A DNA stretch of 64,000 nucleotides from Spirosoma panaciterrae DSM 21099 (GCF_000374025.1 NZ_KB893175.1:162328-226327); one strand, 5' to 3'. Positions 9,043 through 18,382 are shown, counted from the stretch's first letter. The notes: generated by a model not told the origin, from the sequence alone. Numbers and translations: made by a program.

Positions 9043-9267
9043 TTAGCTAAACGTTGCCTCATTCTCTAAAATAACTTTGGCCAGAATGGCATCCTTGGCC
9101 GGTACATGAACCTCAACCTCACCTTTTCCCCACCCGATAGTCGGATAACTACTGCTTAGTTTATTTACGACCACTGCCGGAATATCATGTTCCAGAAGCA
9201 GCGCTTTAACCAGTTCGGCCCGGTGAGGCAGCGGAGTTACGTAAATAGATTCCCAGTTTTCGTTCAT
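9043..9267 (-). CDS. DUF2007-family small protein
   Basis: A protein of 74 residues with the DUF2007 (putative signal-transducing protein) pattern: YVTPLPHRAELVKALLLEHD, then a beta-hairpin with IGWGKGEVEVHVP and a final helix. These small cytosolic alpha/beta proteins often stand next to lipid or membrane genes in Bacteroidota; their role is not established. Its stop codon is directly followed by the cdsA ATG, so translational coupling is likely. Confidence 0.85.
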   Translation of the reverse strand: MNENWESIYVTPLPHRAELVKALLLEHDIPAVVVNKLSSSYPTIGWGKGEVEVHVPAKDAILAKVILENEATFS

Positions 9268-9348
9268 TCTGTTTTAAGATTGTAGAGATACCAGATTGGG
9301 CGTCTCATGACCGGATGATTTGCTGAGGTTAAGCATGGTGTCTCTGCA

Positions 9349-10293
9349 TTACGTTTGTATAGAATTACTTTTTTGGAAATAATACAAGAGCCCGGCTGTA
9401 ACAACCGCCCCGGCCAGCGAAGCCAGAATTGGTACCGACTCTGTACTTTCGATGTTCATAGAGGTAACTTTTTGCTGATACAGATAGACCATGAATACAG
9501 TAAACCCGTTATTCACAAAATGGGCTAAAATAGGTACCCAAAGGTTACCCGACCATAAATAAAGATACCCAAACAACGCCCCCAGAAGCATACGTGGAAA
9601 AAAACCCAGAAACTGCACGTGAATGGCACTAAACAGCGCAGCCGCCAGCCAGATCCCTACGTGTGCATTTCGGGTCCAGTAGCTGAAGTTGCGCTGTAAA
9701 ATTCCCCGAAACAGGACTTCTTCGCCAATAGCCGGGATAACAGCCACGACCAAAAGCGCAATAAGCAGTTGACCCGTCGATTTAAACGTGGTCAGGTATT
9801 GCGTAATACCGTTTAGCTTCTTTTCCTGATCGCGCATCCATTGCTCAATGGGAGCCAGTGTTTCGGGCAGGTGCAGATTCTGGTTCCATTCGATGATAAG
9901 CCCATCAAACGGCATGAACGCTACAACAATCAGAGCAACCAGACTAAAGCCGGCTACAGCCGAAACAGGCCGATCGTTGAACTGTCCCCACGAACGGCGC
10001 TCAATAAAATACCAGTAAATCAGCGAAGGCAGCAGGAAAGTACCCATGTGGTTGATGGCCTGGAGGAGCATAAGTTCATACCAGCTATCCGGTACCGACA
10101 TCGGGTTGGCGGCCAGCGATTGCAGATAAGCCTGCGTTTTCTCAAAATCCAGCCCACGGGTAGCGGCCAGCAGCCCGAACAGCAAATACGTACTGACAAC
10201 ACCTCCCATGAGGATAAAACCGACGAGCATAATAAGGCCGCCAAGCGTAGGAGGACGGGAGTTGGAGGTTCCTGAAGGGTAAACGGGTTGCAT
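9349..10293 (-). CDS. CPBP-family intramembrane metalloprotease (Abi/Rce1-like)
   Basis: A protein of 314 residues with about eight membrane helices. The CPBP motifs are in order: Glu191-Glu192 with Arg196 (GEEVLFRGILQRNF), His225 in FSAIH, and His258 with Asn261/262 in LAHFVNNG. These residues form the membrane-embedded catalytic site in Rce1-type proteases. Substrates of bacterial members are mostly unknown; some act in protein maturation or immunity to bacteriocins. It is transcribed divergently from dusB. Confidence 0.88.
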   Translation of the reverse strand: MQPVYPSGTSNSRPPTLGGLIMLVGFILMGGVVSTYLLFGLLAATRGLDFEKTQAYLQSLAANPMSVPDSWYELMLLQAINHMGTFLLPSLIYWYFIERRSWGQFNDRPVSAVAGFSLVALIVVAFMPFDGLIIEWNQNLHLPETLAPIEQWMRDQEKKLNGITQYLTTFKSTGQLLIALLVVAVIPAIGEEVLFRGILQRNFSYWTRNAHVGIWLAAALFSAIHVQFLGFFPRMLLGALFGYLYLWSGNLWVPILAHFVNNGFTVFMVYLYQQKVTSMNIESTESVPILASLAGAVVTAGLLYYFQKSNSIQT

Positions 10294-10387
10294 AATTTGT
10301 GTAAATATACGGACGTATGGTGTACGAATGACGATCTATGAACTACCTGTATCGGCAAATAACGGAACCAAATAAGGCTACAAATCG

Positions 10388-10395
10388 TAAATTTG
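10388..10395 (+). promoter_or_regulatory. Bacteroidota -7 promoter element for dusB
   Basis: TAAATTTG matches TAnnTTTG and lies 29 bp upstream of the GTG start at 10424. Confidence 0.45.
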
Positions 10396-10423
10396 TTATC
10401 ATACTTCACAAATCAATACCTGA

Positions 10424-11419
10424 GTGGTCACGATTGGTACTATACAACTGCCAGATTTCCCGTTGCTGTTGGCTCCTATGGAAGATGTCAGCGACCCGCC
10501 GTTTCGGGCGGTTTGCAAAGCCAACGGAGCCGATCTGATGTACACGGAATTTATTTCGTCGGAAGGCTTAATTCGGGATGCGGCAAAAAGCGTTCAGAAA
10601 CTGGATATCTTTGAATATGAACGCCCTATTGGGATTCAGCTTTTCGGGTCGGATGTAGAAACCATGGGCGAGTGTGCCCGAATAGCCAGTCGGGTAAGCC
10701 CCGATCTGATCGATATAAATTATGGTTGCCCAGTTAAGAATGTGGCGTGCCGGGGAGCGGGGGCAGCCCTCCTTCAGGACATTCCTAAAATGGCCCGAAT
10801 GACCGAAGCGGTGGTGAAAGCCACCCAACTGCCCGTAACGGTAAAAACCCGACTGGGATGGGATGATTCAACAAAAAATGTGGGTGAAGTTGCCGAGCGG
10901 TTGCAGGATGTCGGCATTAAGGCGCTGACCATCCATGGGCGAACACGGGCGCAGATGTACAAGGGCGAAGCTGACTGGACCCTCATTGGCCGTATTAAGG
11001 ACAACCCGCGTATTCATATTCCAATATTTGGTAACGGGGATATCGATTCGCCCGAAAAAGCGATTGAGTATAAGAACCGCTATGGGGTGGATGGTGTCAT
11101 GATTGGCCGGGCCAGTATTGGGTATCCCTGGATTTTTAACGAAATAAAGCACTTTGCCCAAACGGGCCAGCATCTTCCTGCACCAACTATTGCCGACCGG
11201 GTAGCGGTTTGCCGTCAACACCTCGATTTCTCGATTCGCTGGAAGGGCGAAATCGTTGGCCTTTTCGAAATGCGCCGTCACTATGCCAATTACTTCAAAG
11301 GACTGCCCGATTTCAAACCTTACCGGATGCGTTTGGTGACTACCGACACCTATAGTGGAGTGAGTGCCGTACTGGATGAAATCGCTGACCATTATTCAGA
11401 AGAAATTCTTTTAGCCTAA
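10424..11419 (+). CDS. dusB: tRNA-dihydrouridine synthase (DusB-like)
   Basis: FMN-dependent reduction of uridine to dihydrouridine in the tRNA D-loop. The TIM-barrel starts with LLLAPMEDVSDPPFR. The catalytic region is DINYGCPVKNVACRGAGA, with the acid Cys present in ACRG; NGDI and GVMIGRASIGYPWIF bind FMN phosphate. The length of 331 residues is normal. The frame begins with GTG at 10424, with no ATG before the conserved region, so GTG is the probable start. Confidence 0.93.
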   Translation: MVTIGTIQLPDFPLLLAPMEDVSDPPFRAVCKANGADLMYTEFISSEGLIRDAAKSVQKLDIFEYERPIGIQLFGSDVETMGECARIASRVSPDLIDINYGCPVKNVACRGAGAALLQDIPKMARMTEAVVKATQLPVTVKTRLGWDDSTKNVGEVAERLQDVGIKALTIHGRTRAQMYKGEADWTLIGRIKDNPRIHIPIFGNGDIDSPEKAIEYKNRYGVDGVMIGRASIGYPWIFNEIKHFAQTGQHLPAPTIADRVAVCRQHLDFSIRWKGEIVGLFEMRRHYANYFKGLPDFKPYRMRLVTTDTYSGVSAVLDEIADHYSEEILLA

Positions 11420-11424
11420 AAGCC

Positions 11425-11487
11425 GGAGCGAGCATAAGTACCAGGAACTGCTGATGCCCGTTTTCTCCTGGCACTTATCCTCGCTCC
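11425..11487. repeat. Long inverted repeat between dusB and the EamA gene
   Basis: Two 22-base arms (11425-11446 and 11466-11487) match at 20 of 22 positions with a 19-base spacer. It begins 5 bp after the dusB stop and could be a terminator or processing hairpin, but no T run follows. A similar long imperfect repeat lies between pyrH and frr. Confidence 0.7.
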
Positions 11488-11502
11488 TGTTACTTGAAAA
11501 AT

Positions 11503-12408
11503 ATGACTACCGAACCGCCTGTTGTCCAACTGCACAAGCGGCCATTGATGGCCTGGCTACTGCTTGGGGCACTGGCACTGGTTTGGGGGAGTTCATTCAT
11601 ATTGATTAAGCGTAGTCTGGTAGCGTTTCCGCCAGAACAGGTAGCCGCTGGCCGATTGGTGTTTGCCTTAGTTTTCTTTCTCCCTTTTCTGACAAGGCAA
11701 AGTAGCCAGTCTGCTGTTCGGGTAGCCGTTCGGCATCGGTGGATGGCCTTGCTGGCGTCGGGCGTAATTGGCTTTGTTGTTCCGGCTTTTCTGTTTGCCG
11801 AAGCAGGAGCACATCTGAACAGTTCTTTGGCCGGAGCCTTGAATTCACTTAGCCCGTTGTTTACCCTGATTCTGGGTGGATTGGTTTTTGGTCAACCGCT
11901 CCGGGTTCGGCAGGTGGCAGGTATTTTGTTAGGGTTGGCGGGTTCGCTACTGCTGGTATTTTTCAGTGCTACGGGGTCGTTTCAGTTTAATGGATATGCC
12001 CTGCTGGTTGTGCTGGCTACGATCTGTTATGGGCTGAATACAAACCTGATCGGACGTTACCTGAGTCATCTGCCGGCCCTGGTATCAACAGCCTGGTTGT
12101 TTGCATTTGCGGGTCCTATTGCCCTGTTTACCCTTATTCCAACGGATTTTTTGAGCCGGGTCGTTGATGTGAAAAATAACTGGTCACTGGCCGCTTTAGC
12201 CACGCTTGGGGTGTTCGGTTCTGGGCTCATGTCTATTTTTTTTAACCGGGTCGTGCAACTGGCCTCCCCTTTATTTGCGGCTTCGGTAACGTATCTCATC
12301 CCAATTGTGGCACTGATGTGGGGAGTATTGGATGGCGAAACTATTTATGCCGTACAATTTGCGGGAATGGGTATTTGCCTGCTGGGAATTTGGCTGGTGA
12401 ATAAATAA
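11503..12408 (+). CDS. EamA-family (drug/metabolite superfamily) transporter
   Basis: A protein of 301 residues from the ATG at 11503, with ten predicted membrane helices in two EamA repeats. The first repeat starts LALVWGSSFILIKRSL and has the family pattern AGALNSLSPLFTLILGG; the second contains NTNLIGRYL and SVTYLIPIVALMWGVLDGE. DMT exporters move amino acids, metabolites or drugs; the substrate is not readable here. It ends 68 bp before the biotin carrier gene. Confidence 0.9.
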   Translation: MTTEPPVVQLHKRPLMAWLLLGALALVWGSSFILIKRSLVAFPPEQVAAGRLVFALVFFLPFLTRQSSQSAVRVAVRHRWMALLASGVIGFVVPAFLFAEAGAHLNSSLAGALNSLSPLFTLILGGLVFGQPLRVRQVAGILLGLAGSLLLVFFSATGSFQFNGYALLVVLATICYGLNTNLIGRYLSHLPALVSTAWLFAFAGPIALFTLIPTDFLSRVVDVKNNWSLAALATLGVFGSGLMSIFFNRVVQLASPLFAASVTYLIPIVALMWGVLDGETIYAVQFAGMGICLLGIWLVNK

Positions 12409-12476
12409 GTTTGATGTTTGTAGTCTCTGGTATGATGATGTGTCTGCCAACGCCAACCGTAAAACGTATCCCGATT

Positions 12477-12977
12477 ATGTACACCGCTGCCCTAACCGAT
12501 GAAACCACATTCACGATTGATTTTAGTTCAGGCAGTCCGCTCTTGAATGGGGAACCATTTGCCTGGGATTTAGCGAAGTTATCCGATCGAACCTTTCATA
12601 TTCTTCATCAGAATCGTTCTTACAACGCTGAAATTCTGGATATAAATGCTGCCGAGAAGTTGGTAAGCCTGAAAATCAATGGCCACATTCATCAGGTTCA
12701 GCTAAAAGATCGCTTCGATTTACTGCTCGAAAAAATGGGCATGAGTAGTGCCGCCAGCACGAAAGTGAATGAGTTGAAAGCGCCGATGCCCGGATTGATC
12801 GTTGGCATAAATGTACAACCTGGTGATACCATCAACAAGGGCGATAGTCTGCTGATTCTGGAAGCGATGAAAATGGAAAACGTACTGAAAGCACCGGGCG
12901 CCGGGAGCATCAAAGCCATTCGGGTCGCTAAAGGAGATCGGGTTGAAAAAGGGCAGGTATTGGTAGAATTTTCCTGA
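12477..12977 (+). CDS. Biotin carboxyl carrier (biotinyl domain) protein
   Basis: A protein of 166 residues from the ATG at 12477; the frame extends to an ATG at 12411, but the extra N-terminus is not typical. The C-terminal 70 residues are a biotin/lipoyl attachment domain with biotinylation Lys132 in EAMKMEN and the hinge LKAPMPGLIVGINV. The N-terminal part resembles the carrier subunit of propionyl- or pyruvate-type carboxylases rather than AccB. No biotin carboxylase or carboxyltransferase gene is next to it, so its partner enzyme is unknown. Confidence 0.85.
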   Translation: MYTAALTDETTFTIDFSSGSPLLNGEPFAWDLAKLSDRTFHILHQNRSYNAEILDINAAEKLVSLKINGHIHQVQLKDRFDLLLEKMGMSSAASTKVNELKAPMPGLIVGINVQPGDTINKGDSLLILEAMKMENVLKAPGAGSIKAIRVAKGDRVEKGQVLVEFS

Positions 12978-12994
12978 TCGGGTATTTAGAAGGT

Positions 12995-13957
12995 ATGGAT
13001 ACGCACTATACCCGTCGTCGTTTTTTGACCCAGACCGCTTTAGCCGCAGGGATGTTACCGATATGGCCCGAAGTCGTTTCGGCATCTGATACGAACCTGC
13101 CAACCGATGACGCCGTGGTGCCACCGATCCATATATTCTCCAAACATCTGCAGTTTCTGAATTATACGGACATGGCGGATGCGGCCGCCAGTATGGGGTT
13201 TGCAGGCGTGGACCTGACCGTACGGCCCGACGGACATGTGCGTCCAGAGCGAGTGGAAGAGGAACTCCCTAAAGCTGCGGAAGCTCTCCGAAAAGCGGGG
13301 CTTCCTCCCCGACTCATGACCACCGCTGTTGGCGATGCCACCAGCCCTGTTGATCAGCGTCTTTTGAAAACAGCCGCCAGACTTGGGTTTCAGGCGTATC
13401 GGATGGCCTGGTATCAATACGACGAGAAACGTTCGCTGCCCGCGTCGATCCAGCAATATCAGAATCAGATTCAGGCGTTGGCCGAGTTGAATAAAGCGCT
13501 CAATCTGATTGGCTGTTACCAGAACCATGCTGGTGTACTGGTAGGGTCCGACATTTGGGAGATCTGGAAAATTCTCCAGAAAGCCAATCCGCAGCATATG
13601 GGTGTACAATACGATATCCGACACGCAACGGTCGAGGGGGGTACCGCCTGGCCCAATGGACTAAGGTTAATCTTGCCACAGATCAAAGCCATTACCCTGA
13701 AAGATTTCCATTGGGCGAAAAAGGGCGATAAATGGGTCGTGCAGGATGTACCCATTGGCGAAGGGATGATCGATTTCAAAACCTATTTTGCTTACTTAAA
13801 AAAGCACGCTGTAAACGTACCGATCACCCTCCATATCGAATATCCAGTAGGGGGAGCTGAACACGGCAAAACCACGATTTCGGTGCCTAAAAATGAAGTG
13901 TTTGCGGCAATGAAACGCGATATGAGTCGCATAAAGACGCTTTGGCAGGAAGCCTGA
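12995..13957 (+). CDS. Tat-exported sugar phosphate isomerase/epimerase-like TIM-barrel protein
   Basis: A protein of 320 residues. The N-terminus RRRFLTQTALAAGMLPIW is a twin-arginine signal, so the enzyme should be periplasmic. The remainder is an AP endonuclease family 2 / xylose isomerase-like barrel: AASMGFAGVDLTVRPDGHV, GCYQNHAG, VQYDIRHATVEGG, ITLKDFHW and THIEYP-like LHIEYPVGGAEHG carry the usual metal-binding Glu, Asp and His. The substrate is unknown. A second member of the family is at 44578. Confidence 0.85.
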   Translation: MDTHYTRRRFLTQTALAAGMLPIWPEVVSASDTNLPTDDAVVPPIHIFSKHLQFLNYTDMADAAASMGFAGVDLTVRPDGHVRPERVEEELPKAAEALRKAGLPPRLMTTAVGDATSPVDQRLLKTAARLGFQAYRMAWYQYDEKRSLPASIQQYQNQIQALAELNKALNLIGCYQNHAGVLVGSDIWEIWKILQKANPQHMGVQYDIRHATVEGGTAWPNGLRLILPQIKAITLKDFHWAKKGDKWVVQDVPIGEGMIDFKTYFAYLKKHAVNVPITLHIEYPVGGAEHGKTTISVPKNEVFAAMKRDMSRIKTLWQEA

Positions 13958-14071
13958 TCAACGACTGAAGAGGACGAAAGGAGAAACGAATGAAAGGAGT
14001 AAAGCAAAGCCATCTGGTAAAATCTCAGTCCTTTTCTCCTTTCCTTCCTTCTTCCCTTTCCTCCCTTTTCC

Positions 14072-14079
14072 TATCTTTG
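14072..14079 (+). promoter_or_regulatory. Bacteroidota -7 promoter element for pyrH
   Basis: TATCTTTG matches TAnnTTTG exactly and lies 18 bp upstream of the ATG at 14098, supporting that start over the longer frame beginning at 13990. Confidence 0.6.
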
Positions 14080-14097
14080 CCCGCAAAACTTCCCTTC

Positions 14098-14826
14098 ATG
14101 ACATCACAGACAAAGTATAAACGCATCCTGCTCAAACTGAGTGGGGAGGCATTGGCTGGGCCTAATGGGTATAATATCGACCCAAATGTGCTTGAACAAT
14201 ACAGCAAAGAAATCAAACAAATTGTTGATCTGGGCGTACAGGTCGCTATTGTCATTGGTGGGGGAAATATCTTTCGGGGCGTTTCGGGAGAGCGGTCAGG
14301 CATCGACCGTGTGCAGGGTGATTACATGGGTATGCTGGCAACCGTCATCAATGCTATGGCTATCCAGAGTTCGCTGGAGAAACACGGTATGTATACCCGC
14401 GTGATGTCGGCCATCAAAATGGAACAGGTTTGTGAACCTTACGTTCGTCGTCGGGCTGTCCGGCATCTCGAAAAAGGTCGGGTTGTTATATTCGGAGCCG
14501 GAACGGGCAATCCTTATTTCACTACCGATTCCACGGCGGCATTACGAGCCATTGAAGTGGAGGCCGATGTCGTTTTGAAAGGCACCAAAGTAGATGGTAT
14601 CTATTCGGCCGACCCTATGAAGGACAAAACAGCCGTTCGGTATACGACAATCACCTTCGACGACGTTTACGAAAAGAAATTGAGCGTTATGGACCTTACT
14701 GCCTTTACGCTTTGTCAGGAAAATAATCTGCCGATCATCGTCTTTAACATGAACAATCAGGGCAGTCTGCTCCGGTTGATTCAGGGCGATGATAGTGTCG
14801 GTACACTGGTTACGACTAAACTATAA
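14098..14826 (+). CDS. pyrH: UMP kinase PyrH
   Basis: Phosphorylates UMP to UDP in pyrimidine nucleotide synthesis; hexameric, cytoplasmic, amino-acid-kinase fold. Landmarks are [13 protein letters not shown] at the N-terminus, [39 protein letters not shown] (phosphate/nucleotide binding) and [14 protein letters not shown]. The length of 242 residues is normal. Followed by frr, the common bacterial order pyrH-frr, with a long inverted repeat between them. Confidence 0.97.
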   Translation: MTSQTKYKRILLKLSGEALAGPNGYNIDPNVLEQYSKEIKQIVDLGVQVAIVIGGGNIFRGVSGERSGIDRVQGDYMGMLATVINAMAIQSSLEKHGMYTRVMSAIKMEQVCEPYVRRRAVRHLEKGRVVIFGAGTGNPYFTTDSTAALRAIEVEADVVLKGTKVDGIYSADPMKDKTAVRYTTITFDDVYEKKLSVMDLTAFTLCQENNLPIIVFNMNNQGSLLRLIQGDDSVGTLVTTKL

Positions 14827-14831
14827 GGATG

Positions 14832-14904
14832 GAATGATTAAATAGTTGACTGATTGAATAGTCATCGCTACACTTATTCAGTCAGTCAACTATTCACTCA
14901 TTCA
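14832..14904. repeat. Long imperfect inverted repeat between pyrH and frr
   Basis: The arm at 14832-14861 and the reverse complement of about 14874-14904 share most of 30 bases, including AATAGTTGACTGA, around a short loop. It lies in the pyrH-frr spacer, ends about 14 bp before the frr start codon and has no T run, so a processing or attenuation structure or a small mobile palindrome is more likely than a terminator. Confidence 0.7.
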
Positions 14905-14918
14905 AAATTAAAAACTAT

Positions 14919-15479
14919 ATGGAAGAGATCGAGCTATTTCTCGATGATGCAAAGGACACGATGGAAAAGGCCCTAAAACACCTGGCCATCGAGTTAACAA
15001 AAATCCGCGCCGGTAAAGCGTCACCCCAAATGTTAGACGGAATTCAGGTCGAATACTATGGGGTTATGACACCACTTAATCAGGTAGCCTCCGTAACGAC
15101 GCCCGATGCACGTACGATTGCGGTGAAGCCTTTCGAGAAAAAACTGATCGGCGAAGTTGAAAAAGCCATCCGTAATTCGAACCTTGGCTTATCGCCGAGC
15201 AACGACGGAGAGTTAATTCGCTTAAATATTCCACCGCTTACTGAAGAGCGCCGTCGCGACCTTGTCAAAAAAGTAAAACAGGAGGTCGAAGTTGCTAAAG
15301 TAAACGTTCGCAACATCCGTAAAGACACCAACGAAGACATCCGCAAGCTCGTGAAAGATGGGGTTTCGGAAGATGCCGTAAAGGTTGGTGAGGAGCGTGT
15401 TCAGAAATTAACAGACGCTTTCATCGCTCGAATCGACGAGACGTTCGTGGCCAAAGAGAAAGATATTCTGGCCGTATAA
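14919..15479 (+). CDS. frr: Ribosome recycling factor
   Basis: Splits post-termination ribosomes together with EF-G. A protein of 186 residues with the RRF signature: ELTKIRAGKASPQMLDGIQVEYYG, SVTTPDARTIAVKPFEK, AIRNSNLGLSPSNDG and IPPLTEERRRDLVKKVKQ. Length and composition are normal. Followed by a strong hairpin terminator. Confidence 0.97.
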   Translation: MEEIELFLDDAKDTMEKALKHLAIELTKIRAGKASPQMLDGIQVEYYGVMTPLNQVASVTTPDARTIAVKPFEKKLIGEVEKAIRNSNLGLSPSNDGELIRLNIPPLTEERRRDLVKKVKQEVEVAKVNVRNIRKDTNEDIRKLVKDGVSEDAVKVGEERVQKLTDAFIARIDETFVAKEKDILAV

Positions 15480-15490
15480 CGGCTCCGCAT

Positions 15491-15534
15491 AATCAAAAAA
15501 AGCCGACCATTCATCAACGGTCGGCTTTTTGATT
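15491..15534 (+). terminator. Intrinsic terminator after frr
   Basis: Stem AAAAAGCCGACC / GGTCGGCTTTTT with a 10-base loop and a T run, 12 bp after the frr stop. Confidence 0.85.
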
Positions 15535-15598
15535 GTAAAGAGCTGATTTACGTTCGCCTGTAATTCAGCCTATATATTCCCTAATTCTCCCTACAGGG

Positions 15599-15853
15599 CT
15601 ATTTCGTTTGCCGAATGGCTGATTTTAAATAATCTTTGGCTGTTCGGCTAATTAATTCATCATCGACGTCGACTACCCGCTCTCCCCGATGTTCGTATGG
15701 CCACACTTCGCCCGTCAGTACATCGAAGATGCCGTAGGGGATTAAGTCATATTCTTCGTAGCCCCAGTACAAAAAATCAACAGCATCGGCGGAGTTGTCG
15801 AACCCCACCGCGTAGCCAATTTCTGCCTGGGCGAAAACAACAATGTAGCGCAT
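15599..15853 (-). CDS. Small acidic protein of unknown function
   Basis: 84 residues from the ATG at 15853; the frame extends 7 codons further to 15874. No signal peptide or membrane segment. It begins RYIVVFAQAEIGYAVGFDNS and is rich in Asp, Glu, Tyr and Trp (LYWGYEEYDLIPYGIFD). I recognise no family. It is convergent with frr across a terminator. Confidence 0.6.
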   Translation of the reverse strand: MRYIVVFAQAEIGYAVGFDNSADAVDFLYWGYEEYDLIPYGIFDVLTGEVWPYEHRGERVVDVDDELISRTAKDYLKSAIRQTK

Positions 15854-15929
15854 GCCCATATATACGGAGCGCAAGTCGTTTTGGTTGCGTTGTTTTATGT
15901 GACTTGGTAACGAAACGCTGGTCTTAAAG

Positions 15930-16037
15930 ATGAAAGGGCTATCCTACGAAAAACGACCCGGCCGAACAACTAACGGGCTGACCTACACCCGCAGAATTGT
16001 AAACAGGCGGAAGGGGATTCAGAATCGTTCAGAGTAA
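15930..16037 (+). CDS. Possible very small basic peptide
   Basis: An ATG-initiated frame of 35 codons encoding a strongly basic peptide (MKGLSYEKRPGRTTN...). It lies alone in the gap before the GT2 gene. No ribosome binding site or promoter was seen and no family is recognised; it may be chance. Confidence 0.15.
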   Translation: MKGLSYEKRPGRTTNGLTYTRRIVNRRKGIQNRSE

Positions 16038-16143
16038 GGAAATCTGCCTGCCAATTTTCCCTCGTTTACTAATTCATGTGTAAATCGGTTTGCTTTTTTG
16101 TTCAGTAAAGCTTTCTGTACAAATTGAATATCGTCATTGCTTT

Positions 16144-17337
16144 ATGTCAGTTATTTATAGTCTGTATTGCATTTTTTTAGGATATATTGTAGTGAATGTC
16201 TTGTACTGGGCCGTGTTTGCTATCGCTGGTCGGTTGGGCAAAGCGGATGACCGTAACCCAGTATCAAGTCCGCTTACATTCCGAAAAATTGGTGTACTGA
16301 TTCCGGCTTACAAAGAAGATGCCGTCATTTTAGAGTCGGTGACTGAAAATCTGAAGCAGCAATACCCGGCAGACCGACTTGAGCTTATTGTAATAGCTGA
16401 TTCCTTTTTGCCACAGACACTCGCCCAATTAGCTACGTTTCCAATCAAGGTACTTGAAGTCTCATTCGACGTTTCGACGGTTGCCAAGGCAATCAATGCG
16501 GCTTTATCGAGGTTGCCACTTGAGCAATATGATATACTTGTAGTATCTGATGCCGATAACCATATGGCACCGGATTTTTTGGCTCGTATCAATACCGCTT
16601 TTGAACAGGGATGGCGAGCGGTTCAAGGGCATCGGGTGGCTAAAAATAGCAACACCAGTGTGGCTATTCTGGACGCCATTAGTGAAGAGATAAACAACCA
16701 TATTTTCCGGAAAGGTAGTCGGGTTTTAGGCTTATCGTCGGCTACAATCGGTTCGGGGATGGCCTTTGAGCCCAGGCTTATGAAAGAGGCTATGTCGACC
16801 CAGCATACGATGGGTGGATATGATAAAGAACTGGAAACCAACATTGTGTTGAGCGGGTGTAAAATTGCTTATCTCGAAGATGCCTACATTTATGATGAGA
16901 AAGTAGCCCATCGGGCGGTATTTCAGAATCAGCGTACCCGCTGGATTGCCGCTCAGTGGCAGTTTATTAAATTCTATTTCTGGAAAGGCATACAGGAGAT
17001 TTTACAGGGACGTGTTGCCAGTGGCCTTAAGATTATTCAGGCAGTTATTTTGCCAAAAATCCTTTTGCTGGGATTGTTGCTTTTAGGGCTCTTAGTCGGT
17101 TTTCTGACACCCTACCCGCTACTTTGGCAGATTCCGCTTGTCCTGTTGCTGGTGATGAGTGTCAGTTTGATTCTATCAGTGCCTGCTTATTTATGGAAAC
17201 GAGTAAGTATACGCGAATTTTTATTTATACCTGTATTGCTGCTAAGTTTTGTAAAGGCCTTACTGAACATTCGTAAAGCTTTTAAACGCTTTATGCATAC
17301 ACCCCATACAGGGTCACCTGATGCGCAGGCCCCCTAG
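16144..17337 (+). CDS. Processive family 2 glycosyltransferase, membrane-bound
   Basis: 397 residues from the ATG at 16144; a longer TTG-initiated frame starts at 16090. One N-terminal membrane helix, a GT-A domain (VLIPAYKEDAVI, DADNHM as the DxD metal site, SGMAFEP, and QRTRW as the Q/RxxRW acceptor motif of processive synthases) and three or four C-terminal helices. The pattern is that of hyaluronan/cellulose-synthase-like GT2 enzymes. A paralogue with the same C-terminal HTPHT end is at 62432, so the polysaccharide region is bracketed by two copies. Confidence 0.88.
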   Translation: MSVIYSLYCIFLGYIVVNVLYWAVFAIAGRLGKADDRNPVSSPLTFRKIGVLIPAYKEDAVILESVTENLKQQYPADRLELIVIADSFLPQTLAQLATFPIKVLEVSFDVSTVAKAINAALSRLPLEQYDILVVSDADNHMAPDFLARINTAFEQGWRAVQGHRVAKNSNTSVAILDAISEEINNHIFRKGSRVLGLSSATIGSGMAFEPRLMKEAMSTQHTMGGYDKELETNIVLSGCKIAYLEDAYIYDEKVAHRAVFQNQRTRWIAAQWQFIKFYFWKGIQEILQGRVASGLKIIQAVILPKILLLGLLLLGLLVGFLTPYPLLWQIPLVLLLVMSVSLILSVPAYLWKRVSIREFLFIPVLLLSFVKALLNIRKAFKRFMHTPHTGSPDAQAP

Positions 17338-17547
17338 TTTGTAGGGGCTGGCTTTAGACTGGTGTGTGACAAAGCCGAATTTAAGGAGTCAAAAGAGATA
17401 AACAGCCTGCTCAAGTGGGTAAACAACAAGCTAATTAGTTAAACGATATAAATTAGCTTAATAATGCATAATAAATTGTCGGAATAAGACAATTGTAGAC
17501 TTATCGGTAGATTGCTGCGGAGATAGATTCGTGTAAATTTTTTCAAA

Positions 17548-18372
17548 ATGGTATGCCGTTTAGTAAACTTTAATTTAAATATAGGTTGTCGAGTTAGTCT
17601 ATTTTTTCTCATTGGGCTACTTTCAGTAACAACAGGTTTCGGTCAAAACCGTAATGCACGAGGGATGGTATCCTTTGGCGCTTCGTCGGGACTAGCCGAT
17701 GACACCTTGTATCTCGACATTAATCAGGATGTAGCGGGGCAATTGCTGCCATTCGAAGATTTAGTGAAAATTGCTGCCTCGCACTCCCCGCTGATTAAAT
17801 ATCAAAATGAAGTGGCCAACTCATTGAGTGAAGCACATGAAGTGGCTAAACTGCAGATTCTACAAAACGTATCCGGCTTTGCCAACTATTCTGGAGGGAA
17901 CCAATTGCTGGTTTCATCAGGAGACTCCAAACTGCCCGGGCAGGGTACAATTGGGCAAATTACCAACGGCTATCGTGTAGGCGTCGATGTACGGCTTCCA
18001 CTATATGAACTTTTTGGGCGCAAACACCAGGTTCGGCAGGCCTATTCCAATTACAGAGCTGCAGTGGTTCAGAAAGAAACCATCGAGTTGCAGTTGAAGC
18101 GGGATTTGATCGGGGTTTATCAGGACATGATTACCTCACAGCAGCTGTTGAAAATTCTTCTTATCGATGAGCAGGCTTCGCTGACAGCCCTTCGGGTAGG
18201 GGAGGCCGACATTCAAAAAGGGAGAATAACCGCCGACGTAATGGCCGCCACTACCAGCCGATATGTTCAGGCAAAAACAGCATCAGAACAGGCCAAAGGT
18301 AATTTCATTAAGAATGTACGCTATTTCGAAGCGTTAATGGGAATGCCGATTCAGCGTTTGAAACGTAATTAA
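17548..18372 (+). CDS. Short TolC-family outer membrane protein
   Basis: 274 residues with a signal peptide ending near GFGQN. The body contains TolC-like helical repeat segments (LVKIAASHSPLIKYQNEVANSLSEAHEVAKLQ, read as separate pieces, and YRVGVDVRLPLYELFGRKHQVRQA). Classical TolC proteins have about 420-490 residues and two repeats; this one has about one and a half, so it may be a shortened channel subunit. It is 10 bp upstream of the Wzc-like gene, implying a role in polysaccharide export. Confidence 0.75.
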   Translation: MVCRLVNFNLNIGCRVSLFFLIGLLSVTTGFGQNRNARGMVSFGASSGLADDTLYLDINQDVAGQLLPFEDLVKIAASHSPLIKYQNEVANSLSEAHEVAKLQILQNVSGFANYSGGNQLLVSSGDSKLPGQGTIGQITNGYRVGVDVRLPLYELFGRKHQVRQAYSNYRAAVVQKETIELQLKRDLIGVYQDMITSQQLLKILLIDEQASLTALRVGEADIQKGRITADVMAATTSRYVQAKTASEQAKGNFIKNVRYFEALMGMPIQRLKRN

Positions 18373-18382
18373 GGGAAAGGGT

